DNA from: an uncultured Sphingorhabdus sp.
Lineage (GTDB): Bacteria > Pseudomonadota > Alphaproteobacteria > Sphingomonadales > Sphingomonadaceae
Assembly (NCBI RefSeq): GCF_937872355.1
Contig: NZ_CALMSV010000176.1
Location: forward strand, 1 to 64,000
Direction of reading: 5' to 3'
DNA: 64,000 bases
Part shown: in pieces, positions 1 to 9,967 of the stretch
How the letters are laid out: every line of letters starts with the position of its first letter
Numbering within the stretch: the first letter of the stretch is position 1
Translations under genes and position numbers: made by a program
Notes under the pieces: generated by a model
Seen by the model: the letters and a program-made list of their open reading frames with translations, nothing else
Told to the model about the DNA's origin: nothing
Databases searched by the model: none

Positions 1-394
1 ATCGTGTGCGATAAGCCGCAGGCGTCTGCGCGCCTTTATATGTGTGCGACGGCAACACCCAATCTTCGGGAGCAACAAAGGGCAGGTTGAGCATCACGGC
101 GGACTGCATCGGGTGGACATGGGGGTCGATGAATCCCGGCATCAGCACCGCATTTTCGAAGCGGGTATCGATGTTGAATTCCCGGTTGCCGATAAAGGGT
201 TCGAGCGCGCCGAGGTTGTTTGAAACGCCCAAAATCGTTCCGTCGGCCACTGCTGCATAGATTGCGGTCGGCAGTTTTGGATCCATGGTGATGATGCGCT
301 TGGCACGGTAAATGGTGACGGGCGTTGGCGTCGCTCCCATCAACAGCGGTGCTACCCCAAGCGTTGCGAGCATATCGCGGCGTTTCAATTTCAT
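1..394 (-). CDS. Exported amidohydrolase, 3' part outside window
   Basis: Only the N-terminal ~131 residues are in the window; the gene runs off the left edge. The protein starts MKLKRRDMLATLGVAPLLMG, a twin-arginine-like signal (KRRD followed by a hydrophobic stretch), so it is probably exported. It then shows the beta-sandwich start typical of the amidohydrolase superfamily (IITMDPKLP...) and the metal-binding HxH in GFIDPHVHP at about residues 87-95. This resembles the amidohydrolase-3/YtcJ group, which hydrolyses amides or cyclic imides with a divalent metal. The start is supported by a GGGAGAGG ribosome site just upstream. The substrate cannot be told from this fragment. It is divergent from the tryptophan dioxygenase gene, with no evident functional link. 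Confidence 0.75.
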   Translation of the reverse strand, partial: MKLKRRDMLATLGVAPLLMGATPTPVTIYRAKRIITMDPKLPTAIYAAVADGTILGVSNNLGALEPFIGNREFNIDTRFENAVLMPGFIDPHVHPMQSAVMLNLPFVAPEDWVLPSHTYKGAQTPAAYRTR

Positions 395-470
395 ATAACC
401 TCTCCCTTTGGCGACAATAGCTTGTCTATCCAAAATGCAAAGCCAATCGCAAAGGCTGGCATAGTTTCAA

Positions 471-1280
471 ATGCAACTGTATCGGTGGCCCATGACCGAC
501 ATGACTTATGCCCGCTATCTGGCGCTCGACGAACTGCTCGCCTGCCAGCATCCGCAATCCGAACTGGATGATGAAATGCTGTTCATCATCATCCACCAGA
601 CCAAGGAATTGTGGCTGAAACAGATCATTCGCGAAATGAAATTGGCGAAAGCGCAGGTGCAGGCCGATGCGCTGGTACCGGCCTATAAGGCGCTGGCAAG
701 GGTCAGCCGAATTCAAGCGGTTATGACGCTAAGCTGGGATGTTCTCTCAACGATGACGCCGTCCGATTATACCCGATTCCGCCATGTGTTGGGGCCAAGC
801 TCAGGCTTCCAGTCCGACCAGTTCCGCACTGTCGAATATATGCTGGGCCTGAAAGATGGCGGCTTCCTGAAATATCAGGAGGATCGTCCGGAGGCACAGG
901 CGGCGATGCGTGAGGCCTTGCAAACGCCCAGTATCTGGGACGATGCCCTTGCCGCTGCGGCGCGTGCCGGATTGCCGATACCGGGCGAAGTGCTGGGTCG
1001 TGATTTCAGCCAGCCTTATGTTGCAAACCCCGCGGTCGAGACTGCGTTCCTGACTGTCTATCGCGAACCGGAACGCTATTGGGAAGTGTACCAGCTCGCC
1101 GAGAAGCTGGTCGATCTTGACGATGCGATGGCCACCTGGCGGCACAAGCACGTGATTACTGTCGAACGCGTTATTGGCGGCAAGCGCGGTACCGGAGGCA
1201 CGGCGGGGGTGAGCTATTTGCAAGCCACTCTGGCAAAACGCGCTTTTCCAGAGCTGTGGTCGCTGAGGACGCAGCTTTGA
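471..1280 (+). CDS. kynA: Tryptophan 2,3-dioxygenase
   Basis: Haem enzyme that opens the indole ring of L-tryptophan to N-formylkynurenine, the first step of the kynurenine pathway. The 269-residue protein has the family hallmarks near the N-terminus (TYARYLALDELL, then DEMLFIIIHQTKELWLKQ, with the haem-pocket histidine in IIHQTKELW) and the conserved SGFQSDQFRTVEY stretch. The C-terminal haem-ligand region reads WRHKHVITVERVIGGKRGTGGT. Length fits bacterial enzymes. The start is uncertain: ATG codons at 492 and 501 also precede the conserved region and none has a strong ribosome site. It overlaps or abuts the kynureninase gene and is surely cotranscribed with it. No formamidase is seen nearby. 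Confidence 0.93.
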   Translation: MQLYRWPMTDMTYARYLALDELLACQHPQSELDDEMLFIIIHQTKELWLKQIIREMKLAKAQVQADALVPAYKALARVSRIQAVMTLSWDVLSTMTPSDYTRFRHVLGPSSGFQSDQFRTVEYMLGLKDGGFLKYQEDRPEAQAAMREALQTPSIWDDALAAAARAGLPIPGEVLGRDFSQPYVANPAVETAFLTVYREPERYWEVYQLAEKLVDLDDAMATWRHKHVITVERVIGGKRGTGGTAGVSYLQATLAKRAFPELWSLRTQL

Positions 1281-2395
1281 GCTTCAAGCACCTCTTCTCA
1301 CGCGCACTTTCGGCCAATCCCGACCGCCTGCATTTTGCTGCGCACAGCCACCACCTCTGGCCAGACGCCAGCTATGATGGGCAGGTCGAGGCTTGGGAGG
1401 ATGCCGCGCAGCTTGCCGATCTCAAATGGGGCCGCATCATGGGGCCGGTGTGGGAAGAAACGCAGGGCCATATTGCCCGTGAGCTGAAACTGCCCGATCC
1501 CTCAACCATCGCTTTTTCGCCCAACACGCACGATTTCCTTGTTCGCATTTTTTCCGCGATTTCGAAACGACCGGTGCGTGTGCTCGCTACCGATGGCGAG
1601 TTCCACAGCTTCCGCCGCCAGATGGCGCGCTGGGTAGAGGCTGGGGAGGCGGTGTTGGTCAATGCGCCTGCAGATGAACTGGTTGCCACGGCGGAGGCCG
1701 GCGGGTTCGACCTGATTTTTGCGAGCCAGGTGCTGTTCAACTCCGGCGCGATCATAAGTGAACTTGAAAGGTTGGCAGCGCTGGCCAAGCCCGACGGGCC
1801 GTGGGTGGTGGTTGATGGCTATCATGGCTTTATGGCGAAAGAGACCGATTTGTCTGCCGTCGCCAACCGCATCTTCTATGTCTCCGGCGGGTACAAATAT
1901 GCGATGGCGGGCGAAGGGATATGCTTCCTCCACGCACCGCCGGGGTTCGCACCGAGGCCGTTGGTAACGGGCTGGTATGCCGCATTTGAAGACCTAGCGC
2001 TTCCGCCCGGCGCAGTCGGCTATGCACAGGATGGCGGGCGGTTTCTCGGCAGCACATTTGACGCTTCGGGGTTGTACCGCTTCAATGCCGTGCGCCGGAT
2101 GCTCGATGCGGAGGGCCTGACGACGGGTGCCATTTCGGCGCATGTGGAGGCGTTGCAACTTCGCTTTGTTAAAGCGGATGCAATGGCAGGTTTCGAATTG
2201 CTCAATCCGCACGATAGTGGTCCACATGCCCGCTTCCTCGCCTATCGCGGACAAGGGGCACCGTCTTTGCACGCCAAGCTGGAGGCAAATAATGTCATCA
2301 CCGATGTACGCGGCGATGTGCTGCGCATCGGTTTCGGAATCTATCAGGATGCGCAGGATGTGGACCGGTTGGTCGATATTCTGCGGGAAATCTAA
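1277..2395 (+). CDS. kynU: Kynureninase
   Basis: PLP-dependent class-V-aminotransferase-fold enzyme that cleaves kynurenine to anthranilate and alanine (or 3-hydroxykynurenine to 3-hydroxyanthranilate). Seen: N-terminal HFAAHSHHLWPD, a central VVVDGYHGF segment carrying the Asp that contacts the pyridine nitrogen, and the lysine in SGGYKYAMAGEG that should form the Schiff base. Length is about 372 residues, slightly shorter than the 410-420 of many kynureninases. I chose the TTG at 1277, whose TTGA overlaps the kynA stop and which has GAGGA seven bases upstream. A GTG at 1256 is the alternative. Pairing with kynA supports tryptophan catabolism. A related PLP lyase cannot be excluded. Confidence 0.82.
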   Translation: MSFKHLFSRALSANPDRLHFAAHSHHLWPDASYDGQVEAWEDAAQLADLKWGRIMGPVWEETQGHIARELKLPDPSTIAFSPNTHDFLVRIFSAISKRPVRVLATDGEFHSFRRQMARWVEAGEAVLVNAPADELVATAEAGGFDLIFASQVLFNSGAIISELERLAALAKPDGPWVVVDGYHGFMAKETDLSAVANRIFYVSGGYKYAMAGEGICFLHAPPGFAPRPLVTGWYAAFEDLALPPGAVGYAQDGGRFLGSTFDASGLYRFNAVRRMLDAEGLTTGAISAHVEALQLRFVKADAMAGFELLNPHDSGPHARFLAYRGQGAPSLHAKLEANNVITDVRGDVLRIGFGIYQDAQDVDRLVDILREI

Positions 2396-2396
2396 T

Positions 2397-2487
2397 CCGT
2401 CGCCCCTGCGCAGGCAGGGGCCGCAGTCGGTTTAGTCAGCTTTGAAGGATACAACCTCCAGCGGCCCCAGCTTTCGCTGGGGCGACG
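2397..2487. repeat. Twin-hairpin inverted repeat (REP-like) between convergent genes
   Basis: Two 27-base arms (2398-2424 and 2461-2487) are inverted copies matching at about 23 of 27 positions. Each arm is itself a short hairpin with a CCCC...GGGG stem. The element lies between the convergent ends of kynU and the symporter gene, so it may act as a bidirectional terminator. It may equally be a mobile REP/BIME-type element, since similar architectures with different sequences occur at 9968 and 63906. Confidence 0.6.
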
Positions 2488-2494
2488 TTGTGTT

Positions 2495-3835
2495 TTAAGA
2501 TTTCGTCCGCTGATCCTCGACCATATCTTCGGCCAATTCCAGGCCGGCCTTGCCACCCGCGACAGTGTGCGACGGGGCATGGGGTGGTTCGATGAATTCG
2601 GGTTCCTCGACCTCCAGCATGCCCTCCCATTTGGTGATAACAGAGGTCGCAACCGCATTGCCGACAACATTGGTCGCGGTGCGGCCCATGTCGAGGAACT
2701 GGTCGATGGCGAGGATCAGGGCAACGCCCTCGACCGGCAAATCGAACATGGCAAGCGTGCCGGTGATGACGACCAGCGAGGCGCGCGGCACGGCGGCCAC
2801 GCCCTTGGAGGAAATCATCAGCGTCAGCAGGATCAGGATCTGTGTGCCGATCGACAGGTCCATGCCATAGGCCTGCGCGATGAAGATGGTCGCGAAGCTC
2901 ATATACATCATCGAGCCGTCGAGGTTGAAGCTATAGCCCAGCGGCAGCATGAAACCCGAAATCCGGCGCGGCACGCCAAAGCGATCAAGCTGTTCGAATA
3001 GCTTGGGCAGGGCGGCTTCGGATGAGGCGGTCGAGAAAGCGATCAGCATCGGCTCGCGGGTATATCGGATCAGCGGCCCTATCCGTTTGCCGAGGAAAAT
3101 CGCACCTAGCGAAAGAAGGATCGCCCACAAGATTGTCAGCGACAGATAGAATTCAACCACCAGCTCCAGATAGGTGCCGAGGATAGCGAGACCACTGGTC
3201 GCCACCACCTTGGCCAGCGCGCCAAAGACGGCGAACGGAGCAAAACGCATCACATAATGGGTGATCTGCAACATCATTTCGGCGAGCGCATCGGCCCCGC
3301 GGACCAATGGCGCACCCTTTTCGCCTAGCGCCGACAGCGCGACGCCTGCGAAAAGTGAAAACACCAATATCTGAAGGATGTTGTTGGTCGCCATCGCCTC
3401 GAACGCGTTTTTAGGGAAGATCGACAGGATGAATTCCCAGAAATCGAGCTTCTTCACCTCGCCGATATTCTGCGCCGCTGCGGCGACTGTATCCACCGGC
3501 GCACCAACGCCGGGCTGGAAGACATTGACCATCAACAGGCCGAGGCCGATCGATATGAAGCTGGCGATAATGAACCAGCTGATCGCGCGGAAACCGATAC
3601 GGCCGAGCGCCGAACTGTCCCCCATATGCGCAATCCCGACTACGATCGTCGACAGGATCAAGGGCGCGACGAGCAGCTTGATCAGGTTGAGGAATATGTC
3701 CGACAGCAGCTTGAACGTCTTGGTCGCATATTCGAACCAGACATTGTCCTGCGCTATGCCGATATGAACGGCATAGCCGACAACCACGCCCAGGATCATC
3801 CCGGCAAGGATGTACCATGTCAGTCGGCGATCCAT
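2495..3835 (-). CDS. Dicarboxylate/amino acid:cation symporter (DAACS, GltP/DctA type)
   Basis: Inner-membrane secondary transporter of 446 residues with about eight membrane segments plus two re-entrant hairpins. Seen: the serine-rich hairpin FSTASSEAALP (around residue 275), the NLDGSMMYM motif of TM7 and the second re-entrant and TM8 region (SSKGVAAVPRAS, then DQFLDMGRTATNVVGNA) that coordinate substrate and cation in the GltPh family. Likely substrates are C4-dicarboxylates, glutamate or aspartate; sequence alone does not decide. The ATG is preceded by GGAAGC. It is divergent from the glutamate dehydrogenase gene, which makes glutamate uptake feeding that enzyme an attractive inference. 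Confidence 0.88.
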   Translation of the reverse strand: MDRRLTWYILAGMILGVVVGYAVHIGIAQDNVWFEYATKTFKLLSDIFLNLIKLLVAPLILSTIVVGIAHMGDSSALGRIGFRAISWFIIASFISIGLGLLMVNVFQPGVGAPVDTVAAAAQNIGEVKKLDFWEFILSIFPKNAFEAMATNNILQILVFSLFAGVALSALGEKGAPLVRGADALAEMMLQITHYVMRFAPFAVFGALAKVVATSGLAILGTYLELVVEFYLSLTILWAILLSLGAIFLGKRIGPLIRYTREPMLIAFSTASSEAALPKLFEQLDRFGVPRRISGFMLPLGYSFNLDGSMMYMSFATIFIAQAYGMDLSIGTQILILLTLMISSKGVAAVPRASLVVITGTLAMFDLPVEGVALILAIDQFLDMGRTATNVVGNAVATSVITKWEGMLEVEEPEFIEPPHAPSHTVAGGKAGLELAEDMVEDQRTKS

Positions 3836-4031
3836 TTATGCTTCCCCTTAATCTTGGTCTGTTCTTTGGCTGTGGTAACCGAGCGGTAACGACACGGCAA
3901 GCGCATCCGTTTCCGCAGCGTAAATTTCGTTTCAAACGCAACTATCTGGTTGTTTGGTCGTTCCATCGGGGGCATAGGCAAGGAAAATCAAAAGGGGCGA
4001 AAGGCCCTCAAACGACGCGGAGCGATTAGAC

Positions 4032-7000
4032 ATGGCAAGTGCCGACCCCAAATTGGCGAAACCCCTGCTGGCAGCGATATTGGCGCGCACTTTGCCCGGT
4101 GAGATTGACGGATTTGGCAAGGACGCGCAGGCTCAGGCGGTTGAGTTCATGCTGGCGACAGCAGCCAATCGGTCGAGCGGCAAGTCCAACATCGCGGTTG
4201 ATACATTTGCCGATGCCAGCGGGCGACTGGCGATGCGTGTGGCGCTAATTAATGACGATATGCCTTTCCTTGTGGATTCGGTTGCGGCTGCTCTTGCTTC
4301 GGCCAATGTCGCCATTGAGCGGCTGATCCATCCTGTGGTTGATGTCGAGCGCGATGCCTCGGGCACGCTCACCGCGCTTAGCGACAAGCGCGGATCGACG
4401 GGTAAGCGCGAAAGCTTCATCTATGTCGAAACCTCGCGCATCGATGCGAAGGAACGGCGCGCGCTTGCCGACAGCCTCGCTGCGGTGCTGGAAGATGTGC
4501 GCTGCGCGGTGACTGACTGGCGCAAGATGCAGGGCGCGATGTCCGAAGATGCCGACAGCCTGCCCGAAGGTGAGGGAGCAGCGCTCATGCGCTGGTTCAT
4601 GGATGGCGCAATGACTGTTCTGGCGCATGAACGCATTATAGGGGATGGTGTGCGTGAAGCACGGCTGGGGTTGGCGCGGTCTAGCGAAACAGCTCTGCTC
4701 TCCGAAGAAAGCGTCACCCGTGCGCGCAGCTTTTTTGCGGAAGGCGGGCAGGCGCCTTTGATCCTCAAATCGAGCCGAGTGTCGACGGTGCACCGCGCGG
4801 TACAGCTCGACATATTGGTCGTGCCGGTGCGCGATGGCGACAAGATCAAGGGGCTGGGGGTGACCGGTGGTCTGTGGACCAGCAATGCACTGGCAACCCC
4901 GCCGGAGCGTATTCCGCTGCTCCGCACCCAGCTTTCCGATTTGCTCACCCGATATGGTTTTGACCCGTCGGGCCATGCGGGCAAGGCGATGTCGCACGCG
5001 CTCACCTCGCTGCCGCATGATCTTCTGGTGTCGTTTAGCCGCGCCGATCTGGAGCGCGTAACGCTGACGGCGATGTCGCTGACCGATCGGCCGCGTCCGA
5101 AGCTGCTCGCTGTTCGCTCGGCATTGGGGCGGCATGTGTTTGTCTTTGTCTGGCTGCCGCGCGATGAAATCTCGACCGGCCTGCGTCGTGCCATCGAGGC
5201 GATGCTGACCGAAACCAAGGGCGCGAGCGTTCTTGGCTGGTCGATCGGACTTGAGGATGGCGGCATCGGGCTGCTGCGTTACCTGCTCGACCTTGAAGAT
5301 CGCAGCGTTGAAATCGACGAATCAGCACTAGACCGCCGCCTCCAGTTGATGGTCCGCGGCTGGGAACCAGCCGTAGAGGCGGAGCTGGCACGCGTAGCAG
5401 ACGAAAAGCGCGCAGCTGCCCTGATGGAGCGCTATGCCGCCGCCTTCCCGCAATCGCATCGCGTTGCCTATCCGGTTGGAGAGGCGGCGCAGGACATGAT
5501 CAGCCTTTTGGCGATGGAGCGCGATCATAGCCGCATCTCTCGCCTGATTGCCGATGCCGACAAGGATGACAGCACGCTCAGCCTGAAGGTCTACAATGCA
5601 GGCGGCGCGATGCCGCTGTCGGACATCGTTCCGGTGCTGGAAAATTTTGGCTTCAACGTAATCGAGCAAGTGCCGACCGCGTTGGGCGAGATTGCCCATA
5701 TCCATGATTTTCATCTTGGTTTGCGTGGCGGCGCAGCAACAGCGCCGCTCTTTGCGCGCAAGGAAGTTATCGAAACGGCGCTGACCCAGGTGATCGATGG
5801 CAAGGCAGAAAATGATGCCTTCAACCAGTTGATCACGATTGCCGGGCTGGAACCGCAGGCTGTGGTCTGGCTGCGTGCCTGGCACCGCTATCTGCGCCAG
5901 ACTGGCCTCAACTATGGTGTTCCGACCATCGTTGCGGCGCTGGGCAACAATGCCGGCATTGCACGCGCGATTGTATCGTTGTTCACCGCGCTGCACGACC
6001 CCGCTTTCGCTGGTGACCGCGCGGCTGCTGCGGTGAAACTGGACGAAGAAATCAAGGCTGGCCTCGCCAAGGTTGCGGCTGCTGATGAAGATCGTATCTT
6101 GCGCCTGATGCAGGCGGTGGTGAAGGCGACGCTGAGGACCAATGCCTTTGCGCCCGCTTCGAAAGAAGCGCTGGCGTTCAAGCTGGACAGCTCGAAGGTG
6201 CCGGGATTGCCCGCGCCGCTGCCATGGCGCGAAATCTTTGTTTATTCGCCGCGGGTGGAGGGCATCCACCTGCGCGCAGGGCCGGTTGCACGTGGCGGGC
6301 TGCGCTGGTCCGATCGGCGCGACGATTTCCGCACCGAAATCCTTGGCCTGATGAAGGCACAGCGCGTGAAAAATGCGGTGATTGTGCCTACGGGCGCGAA
6401 GGGTGGATTCTATCCCAAGCGCCTCCCCGATATGCGCGTTGATCGTGATGCCTGGCTGGCAGAGGGCACCGAAAGCTATCGCATCTTCATCCGCACCCTG
6501 CTGTCGATCACCGATAATCTGGTCGATAATAAGGTCGTTCACCCCGACAGCGTCGTAATCCGCGATGGAGACGATCCCTATTTCGTGGTCGCCGCCGACA
6601 AGGGCACCGCAACCTTCTCCGACGTCGCCAATGCCATCGCGCTCGAACGCGGATTCTGGCTGGGCGATGCTTTCGCGTCGGGTGGCTCGGTTGGATATGA
6701 CCATAAGGCGATGGGGATCACCGCCAAAGGCGGCTGGGTTTCAGTCCAGCGGCACTTTGCCGAAATGGGCATCGATGTGCAGAAGGAGCCGGTGACGGTC
6801 GCCGGCGTGGGCGACATGTCGGGCGATGTGTTCGGGAACGGCATGTTGCTTTCGAAAGCGATCAAGCTGGTCGCCGCGTTCGATCACCGCCATATCTTCC
6901 TCGATCCCAACCCCGATCCGGCGGCGAGCTGGAAGGAACGGCAGCGGCTGTTCAACCTGCCGCGTTCCAGCTGGGCTGACTATGATGCCAAGCTGATTTC

Positions 7001-8666
7001 CAAGGGCGGCGGGGTGTTCGCGCGCAGCGAGAAAGAGATCAAGCTTTCGCCGGAAGTTCGCGCCCTGCTGGGTGTCGAGGATGGCGTGATGGAACCGGCT
7101 GCGCTGATGAAGGCGATCCTCAAGGCGGAGGTCGGGCTGATCTGGTTCGGCGGAATCGGCACCTATTTGAAGTACGCCAGCGAAGCCAATGTCGAAGTGG
7201 GTGATCCCGCCAACGATGCGATCCGCATCAATGCGCAGGATCTTCGCGCCAAGGTGATCGGCGAAGGTGCAAACCTTGGCGTGACGCAAGCCGCGCGCAT
7301 CGCCTTTGGCCTGAAGGGCGGGCGCATCAACACCGACTTCATCGACAACAGCGCGGGCGTCGATTGCTCGGATAATGAGGTGAACATCAAGATCGCGCTC
7401 AACGCCGAAATGGCGGCTGGCAGGTTGAAGATCGAACCGCGCAACACATTGCTCGCCAGCATGACTGATGAGGTCGCGGATCTCGTCCTCGAAGATAACC
7501 GGATGCAGACGCTGGCGCTTTCGATCGCCGAAAGCGGCGGGGCCGGGGGTTTCCCAGCTGTTGTTCGTTTGATGGAGATATTCGAAAGCCAGGGCCGCCT
7601 TGATCGTGCGGTCGAGGGGCTGGAGGGTTATGATGAATATCTGCGCCGCGAAGCCGAAGGCCATGGCCTGACCCGGCCTGAACTTGCAGTTTTGCTCTCG
7701 ACTGCGAAGCTTGCGGCGCAAGACGCGGCGGAGGACGGCCCGCTTGCTGGCGACAGCGCGATGGACGGAGAGTTGCTAGCGGCGTTCCCCAAACCGATGG
7801 CCGACGCACATCGCGACGCCATCCTGTCGCATCGCTTGCGCCCGCAAATCATCGCTACAAAACTTGCCAATCGCATGATCAACCGCATGGGCATGCTGCA
7901 TCCGTTCGAGCTGGCGGAGGAAGAAGGTTGCACGTTGGGCGTCGTGACCGAAGCCTTTGCAATAGCCGAACGGCTGTTTGACCTGCCCGCGTTATGGGCC
8001 GAAATTGACGAAGCCAAAATTCCCGAAGCGACGCGCATCATGTTGTTCCAACAGGTTGCGGTCGAAACCCGCGCGCACATGGCGGACATGATCCGCAATG
8101 GTAAGGAAGGCCGCAGCGTCGGCGCCGCAATCTCCGATTACGCGCCGGTGATCGAAGAGCTGTCGGCGGCGCGCAAGGAATTGCTGACGCCGGATGTTAC
8201 TGCGCAAACAGAAGCTTATGGTGAAAAGCTCTCTGTAGGCGGCGCGCCTGCCAAACTGGTGGCGAAGCTGGTTCGCATCGCGCAACTCGATGGCGCGATC
8301 GGCCTTGCCGCACTTGCCACCGAACGCAAGGCGGATGCCAAAGCGCTGACCAAAGCATTCGTCCTGCTGGGTGATGCCCTGGGCCTTGGCTGGGCCCAGA
8401 ACAGCGCGATGCAGATGGACCCCAAGGATCCGTGGGAACGCTTGTTGGTCGCCGGCCTCGCGCGCGATTTCCAGGCGATGCGGCTCGATTTCCTGCGCCG
8501 ACAGAAGGCTATGGATGCCGACGCTGTGACGGCTTGGATTGGCAAGCATACCGACCGGGTGGCGATGTTCCGTTCGATGATCGACCGCGCACGCCGGGGT
8601 GGTCTGCCGACGCCTGCCATGCTCGCGCAGATTGCCGGGCAGGCAAGGACTTTGTTGGGACGGTAG
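4032..8666 (+). CDS. gdhZ: NAD-dependent glutamate dehydrogenase, large (~180 kDa-class) type
   Basis: Cytosolic enzyme oxidising L-glutamate to 2-oxoglutarate and ammonium with NAD. At 1544 residues it belongs to the very large GDH class found in alphaproteobacteria and pseudomonads. The N-terminal ~600 residues are ACT-like regulatory domains. The catalytic domain is marked by RGGLRWSDRRDDFRTEILGL and the lysine-containing VPTGAKGGFYPKR (about residues 760-800). A dinucleotide-binding region follows, with GVGDMSGDVFGNGMLLS, and then a long C-terminal helical domain. Base composition matches the neighbours. A strong terminator directly follows, so it appears monocistronic. It probably supplies carbon and ammonium during amino-acid growth, in keeping with the neighbouring catabolic genes. 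Confidence 0.95.
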   Translation: MASADPKLAKPLLAAILARTLPGEIDGFGKDAQAQAVEFMLATAANRSSGKSNIAVDTFADASGRLAMRVALINDDMPFLVDSVAAALASANVAIERLIHPVVDVERDASGTLTALSDKRGSTGKRESFIYVETSRIDAKERRALADSLAAVLEDVRCAVTDWRKMQGAMSEDADSLPEGEGAALMRWFMDGAMTVLAHERIIGDGVREARLGLARSSETALLSEESVTRARSFFAEGGQAPLILKSSRVSTVHRAVQLDILVVPVRDGDKIKGLGVTGGLWTSNALATPPERIPLLRTQLSDLLTRYGFDPSGHAGKAMSHALTSLPHDLLVSFSRADLERVTLTAMSLTDRPRPKLLAVRSALGRHVFVFVWLPRDEISTGLRRAIEAMLTETKGASVLGWSIGLEDGGIGLLRYLLDLEDRSVEIDESALDRRLQLMVRGWEPAVEAELARVADEKRAAALMERYAAAFPQSHRVAYPVGEAAQDMISLLAMERDHSRISRLIADADKDDSTLSLKVYNAGGAMPLSDIVPVLENFGFNVIEQVPTALGEIAHIHDFHLGLRGGAATAPLFARKEVIETALTQVIDGKAENDAFNQLITIAGLEPQAVVWLRAWHRYLRQTGLNYGVPTIVAALGNNAGIARAIVSLFTALHDPAFAGDRAAAAVKLDEEIKAGLAKVAAADEDRILRLMQAVVKATLRTNAFAPASKEALAFKLDSSKVPGLPAPLPWREIFVYSPRVEGIHLRAGPVARGGLRWSDRRDDFRTEILGLMKAQRVKNAVIVPTGAKGGFYPKRLPDMRVDRDAWLAEGTESYRIFIRTLLSITDNLVDNKVVHPDSVVIRDGDDPYFVVAADKGTATFSDVANAIALERGFWLGDAFASGGSVGYDHKAMGITAKGGWVSVQRHFAEMGIDVQKEPVTVAGVGDMSGDVFGNGMLLSKAIKLVAAFDHRHIFLDPNPDPAASWKERQRLFNLPRSSWADYDAKLISKGGGVFARSEKEIKLSPEVRALLGVEDGVMEPAALMKAILKAEVGLIWFGGIGTYLKYASEANVEVGDPANDAIRINAQDLRAKVIGEGANLGVTQAARIAFGLKGGRINTDFIDNSAGVDCSDNEVNIKIALNAEMAAGRLKIEPRNTLLASMTDEVADLVLEDNRMQTLALSIAESGGAGGFPAVVRLMEIFESQGRLDRAVEGLEGYDEYLRREAEGHGLTRPELAVLLSTAKLAAQDAAEDGPLAGDSAMDGELLAAFPKPMADAHRDAILSHRLRPQIIATKLANRMINRMGMLHPFELAEEEGCTLGVVTEAFAIAERLFDLPALWAEIDEAKIPEATRIMLFQQVAVETRAHMADMIRNGKEGRSVGAAISDYAPVIEELSAARKELLTPDVTAQTEAYGEKLSVGGAPAKLVAKLVRIAQLDGAIGLAALATERKADAKALTKAFVLLGDALGLGWAQNSAMQMDPKDPWERLLVAGLARDFQAMRLDFLRRQKAMDADAVTAWIGKHTDRVAMFRSMIDRARRGGLPTPAMLAQIAGQARTLLGR

Positions 8667-8673
8667 TAGTTTC

Positions 8674-8702
8674 CCCTCCCGCAAGCGGGAGGGGAGGTTT
8701 TT
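8674..8702. terminator. Bidirectional rho-independent terminator
   Basis: A perfect 10-base stem (CCCCTCCCGC / GCGGGAGGGG) with an AA loop is followed by GGTTTTT. It sits in the 34 bases between the stop of the glutamate dehydrogenase gene and the convergent stop of the glutaryl-CoA dehydrogenase gene. Confidence 0.85.
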
Positions 8703-9885
8703 AGAAAGCCGCAATCCCCGTAATCGCGCGTCCCAAAATCAGCGCGTGCACATCGTGCGCACCTTCATAGGTGTTGACCGTCTCCAGATTCACCATGTGG
8801 CGGATGACCTGATATTCTTCGCTGATGCCGTTGCCGCCATGCATGTCGCGCGCCTGACGGGCGATGTCCAAAGCCTTGCCGACATTGTTGCGCTTGACGA
8901 TCGAGATCATGTCCGGCGCAAAGCGGCCTTCGTCCATCAGGCGGCCAACGCGCAGTGAGGCCTGCAGGCCGAGCGCGATGTCGGTCATCATGTCGGCGAG
9001 CTTCTTCTGGTAAAGCTGGTTTGCAGCCAGCGGCTTCCCAAACTGGTGCCGGTCGAGGCCATATTGACGGGCTGCGTGCATGCAGAATTCGGCGGCACCC
9101 AGCGCGCCCCAGCTGATGCCATAGCGTGCACGGTTGAGGCAACCGAACGGCCCTTTCAGGCCCTGCACTTCGGGGAGCAGGGCGTCTTCACCAACCTCGA
9201 CATTATCCATCATGATCATGCCGGTGGTCGAGGCACGCAAGCTCAGCTTGCCCTCGATCTTGGGCGCGGAAAGACCCTTCATGCCCTTTTCGAGGATGAA
9301 ACCGCGAATGCCGCCGCCATGCGCCTCGCTCTTGGCCCAAACGACAAAGACGTCGGCAAAGGGGGCATTCGATATCCAGGTCTTGCTGCCGTTGATCACA
9401 TAGCCGCCGTCGACCTTCTTCGCGACGGTGCGCATACCGGCCGGATCGCTGCCCGCATCGGGTTCGGTCAGGCCGAAACAGCCGATCAGCTTGCCCGCGG
9501 CGAGGCCGGGCAGATATTTGCGGCGCTGCTCTTCGGAGCCATAAGCGTTGATCGGGTGCATCACGAGGCTCGACTGCACAGAGGCCATCGAACGATAGCC
9601 CGAATCGACGCGTTCGATTTCGCGGGCAATCAGGCCGTAAGCGACATAGCTTGCGCCCGCGCCGCCATAGGCCGGGTCAATGGTCGCACCGAGCAGACCA
9701 GCGTGACCCATCAGTGGGAAAAGTTCGGGTGCGTCAACCTCCTCGCGGAATGCCTTGATCACGCGCGGCTGCAGCTCATCCTGCGCAAAGCCATGCGCGG
9801 CATCGCGGATCATGCGTTCTTCTTCGGTCAGCTGGTCGTCGAGGAAAAAGGGATCGGACCAATCAAAGGCTGCCATTTCGGCCAT
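8701..9885 (-). CDS. gcdH: Glutaryl-CoA dehydrogenase
   Basis: FAD enzyme that oxidises and decarboxylates glutaryl-CoA to crotonyl-CoA in lysine, hydroxylysine and tryptophan breakdown. The 394-residue protein has the acyl-CoA dehydrogenase signature ([16 protein letters not shown], then [21 protein letters not shown]) and the C-terminal catalytic-base motif in [20 protein letters not shown], which is characteristic of GcdH. I set the start at [12 protein letters not shown] (9885) because AGGAG lies eight bases upstream; an upstream extension to 9969 would add 28 unconserved residues. It is divergent from the aminoadipate-semialdehyde dehydrogenase gene, and both enzymes act in lysine catabolism. 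Confidence 0.9.
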   Translation of the reverse strand: MAEMAAFDWSDPFFLDDQLTEEERMIRDAAHGFAQDELQPRVIKAFREEVDAPELFPLMGHAGLLGATIDPAYGGAGASYVAYGLIAREIERVDSGYRSMASVQSSLVMHPINAYGSEEQRRKYLPGLAAGKLIGCFGLTEPDAGSDPAGMRTVAKKVDGGYVINGSKTWISNAPFADVFVVWAKSEAHGGGIRGFILEKGMKGLSAPKIEGKLSLRASTTGMIMMDNVEVGEDALLPEVQGLKGPFGCLNRARYGISWGALGAAEFCMHAARQYGLDRHQFGKPLAANQLYQKKLADMMTDIALGLQASLRVGRLMDEGRFAPDMISIVKRNNVGKALDIARQARDMHGGNGISEEYQVIRHMVNLETVNTYEGAHDVHALILGRAITGIAAF

Positions 9886-9967
9886 ATTCGTAACTCCTGA
9901 AACTGGTTGGGCGCTTAGGATGTTTCGTGATTTTGGGCAACACCTGCCTACAAAACAAGGCTTCGAC

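Noticed and set aside
5328..6704. 458-codon minus-strand open frame inside the glutamate dehydrogenase gene
   Set aside because: Shadow of the conserved catalytic region of the dehydrogenase; no motif and no ribosome site.
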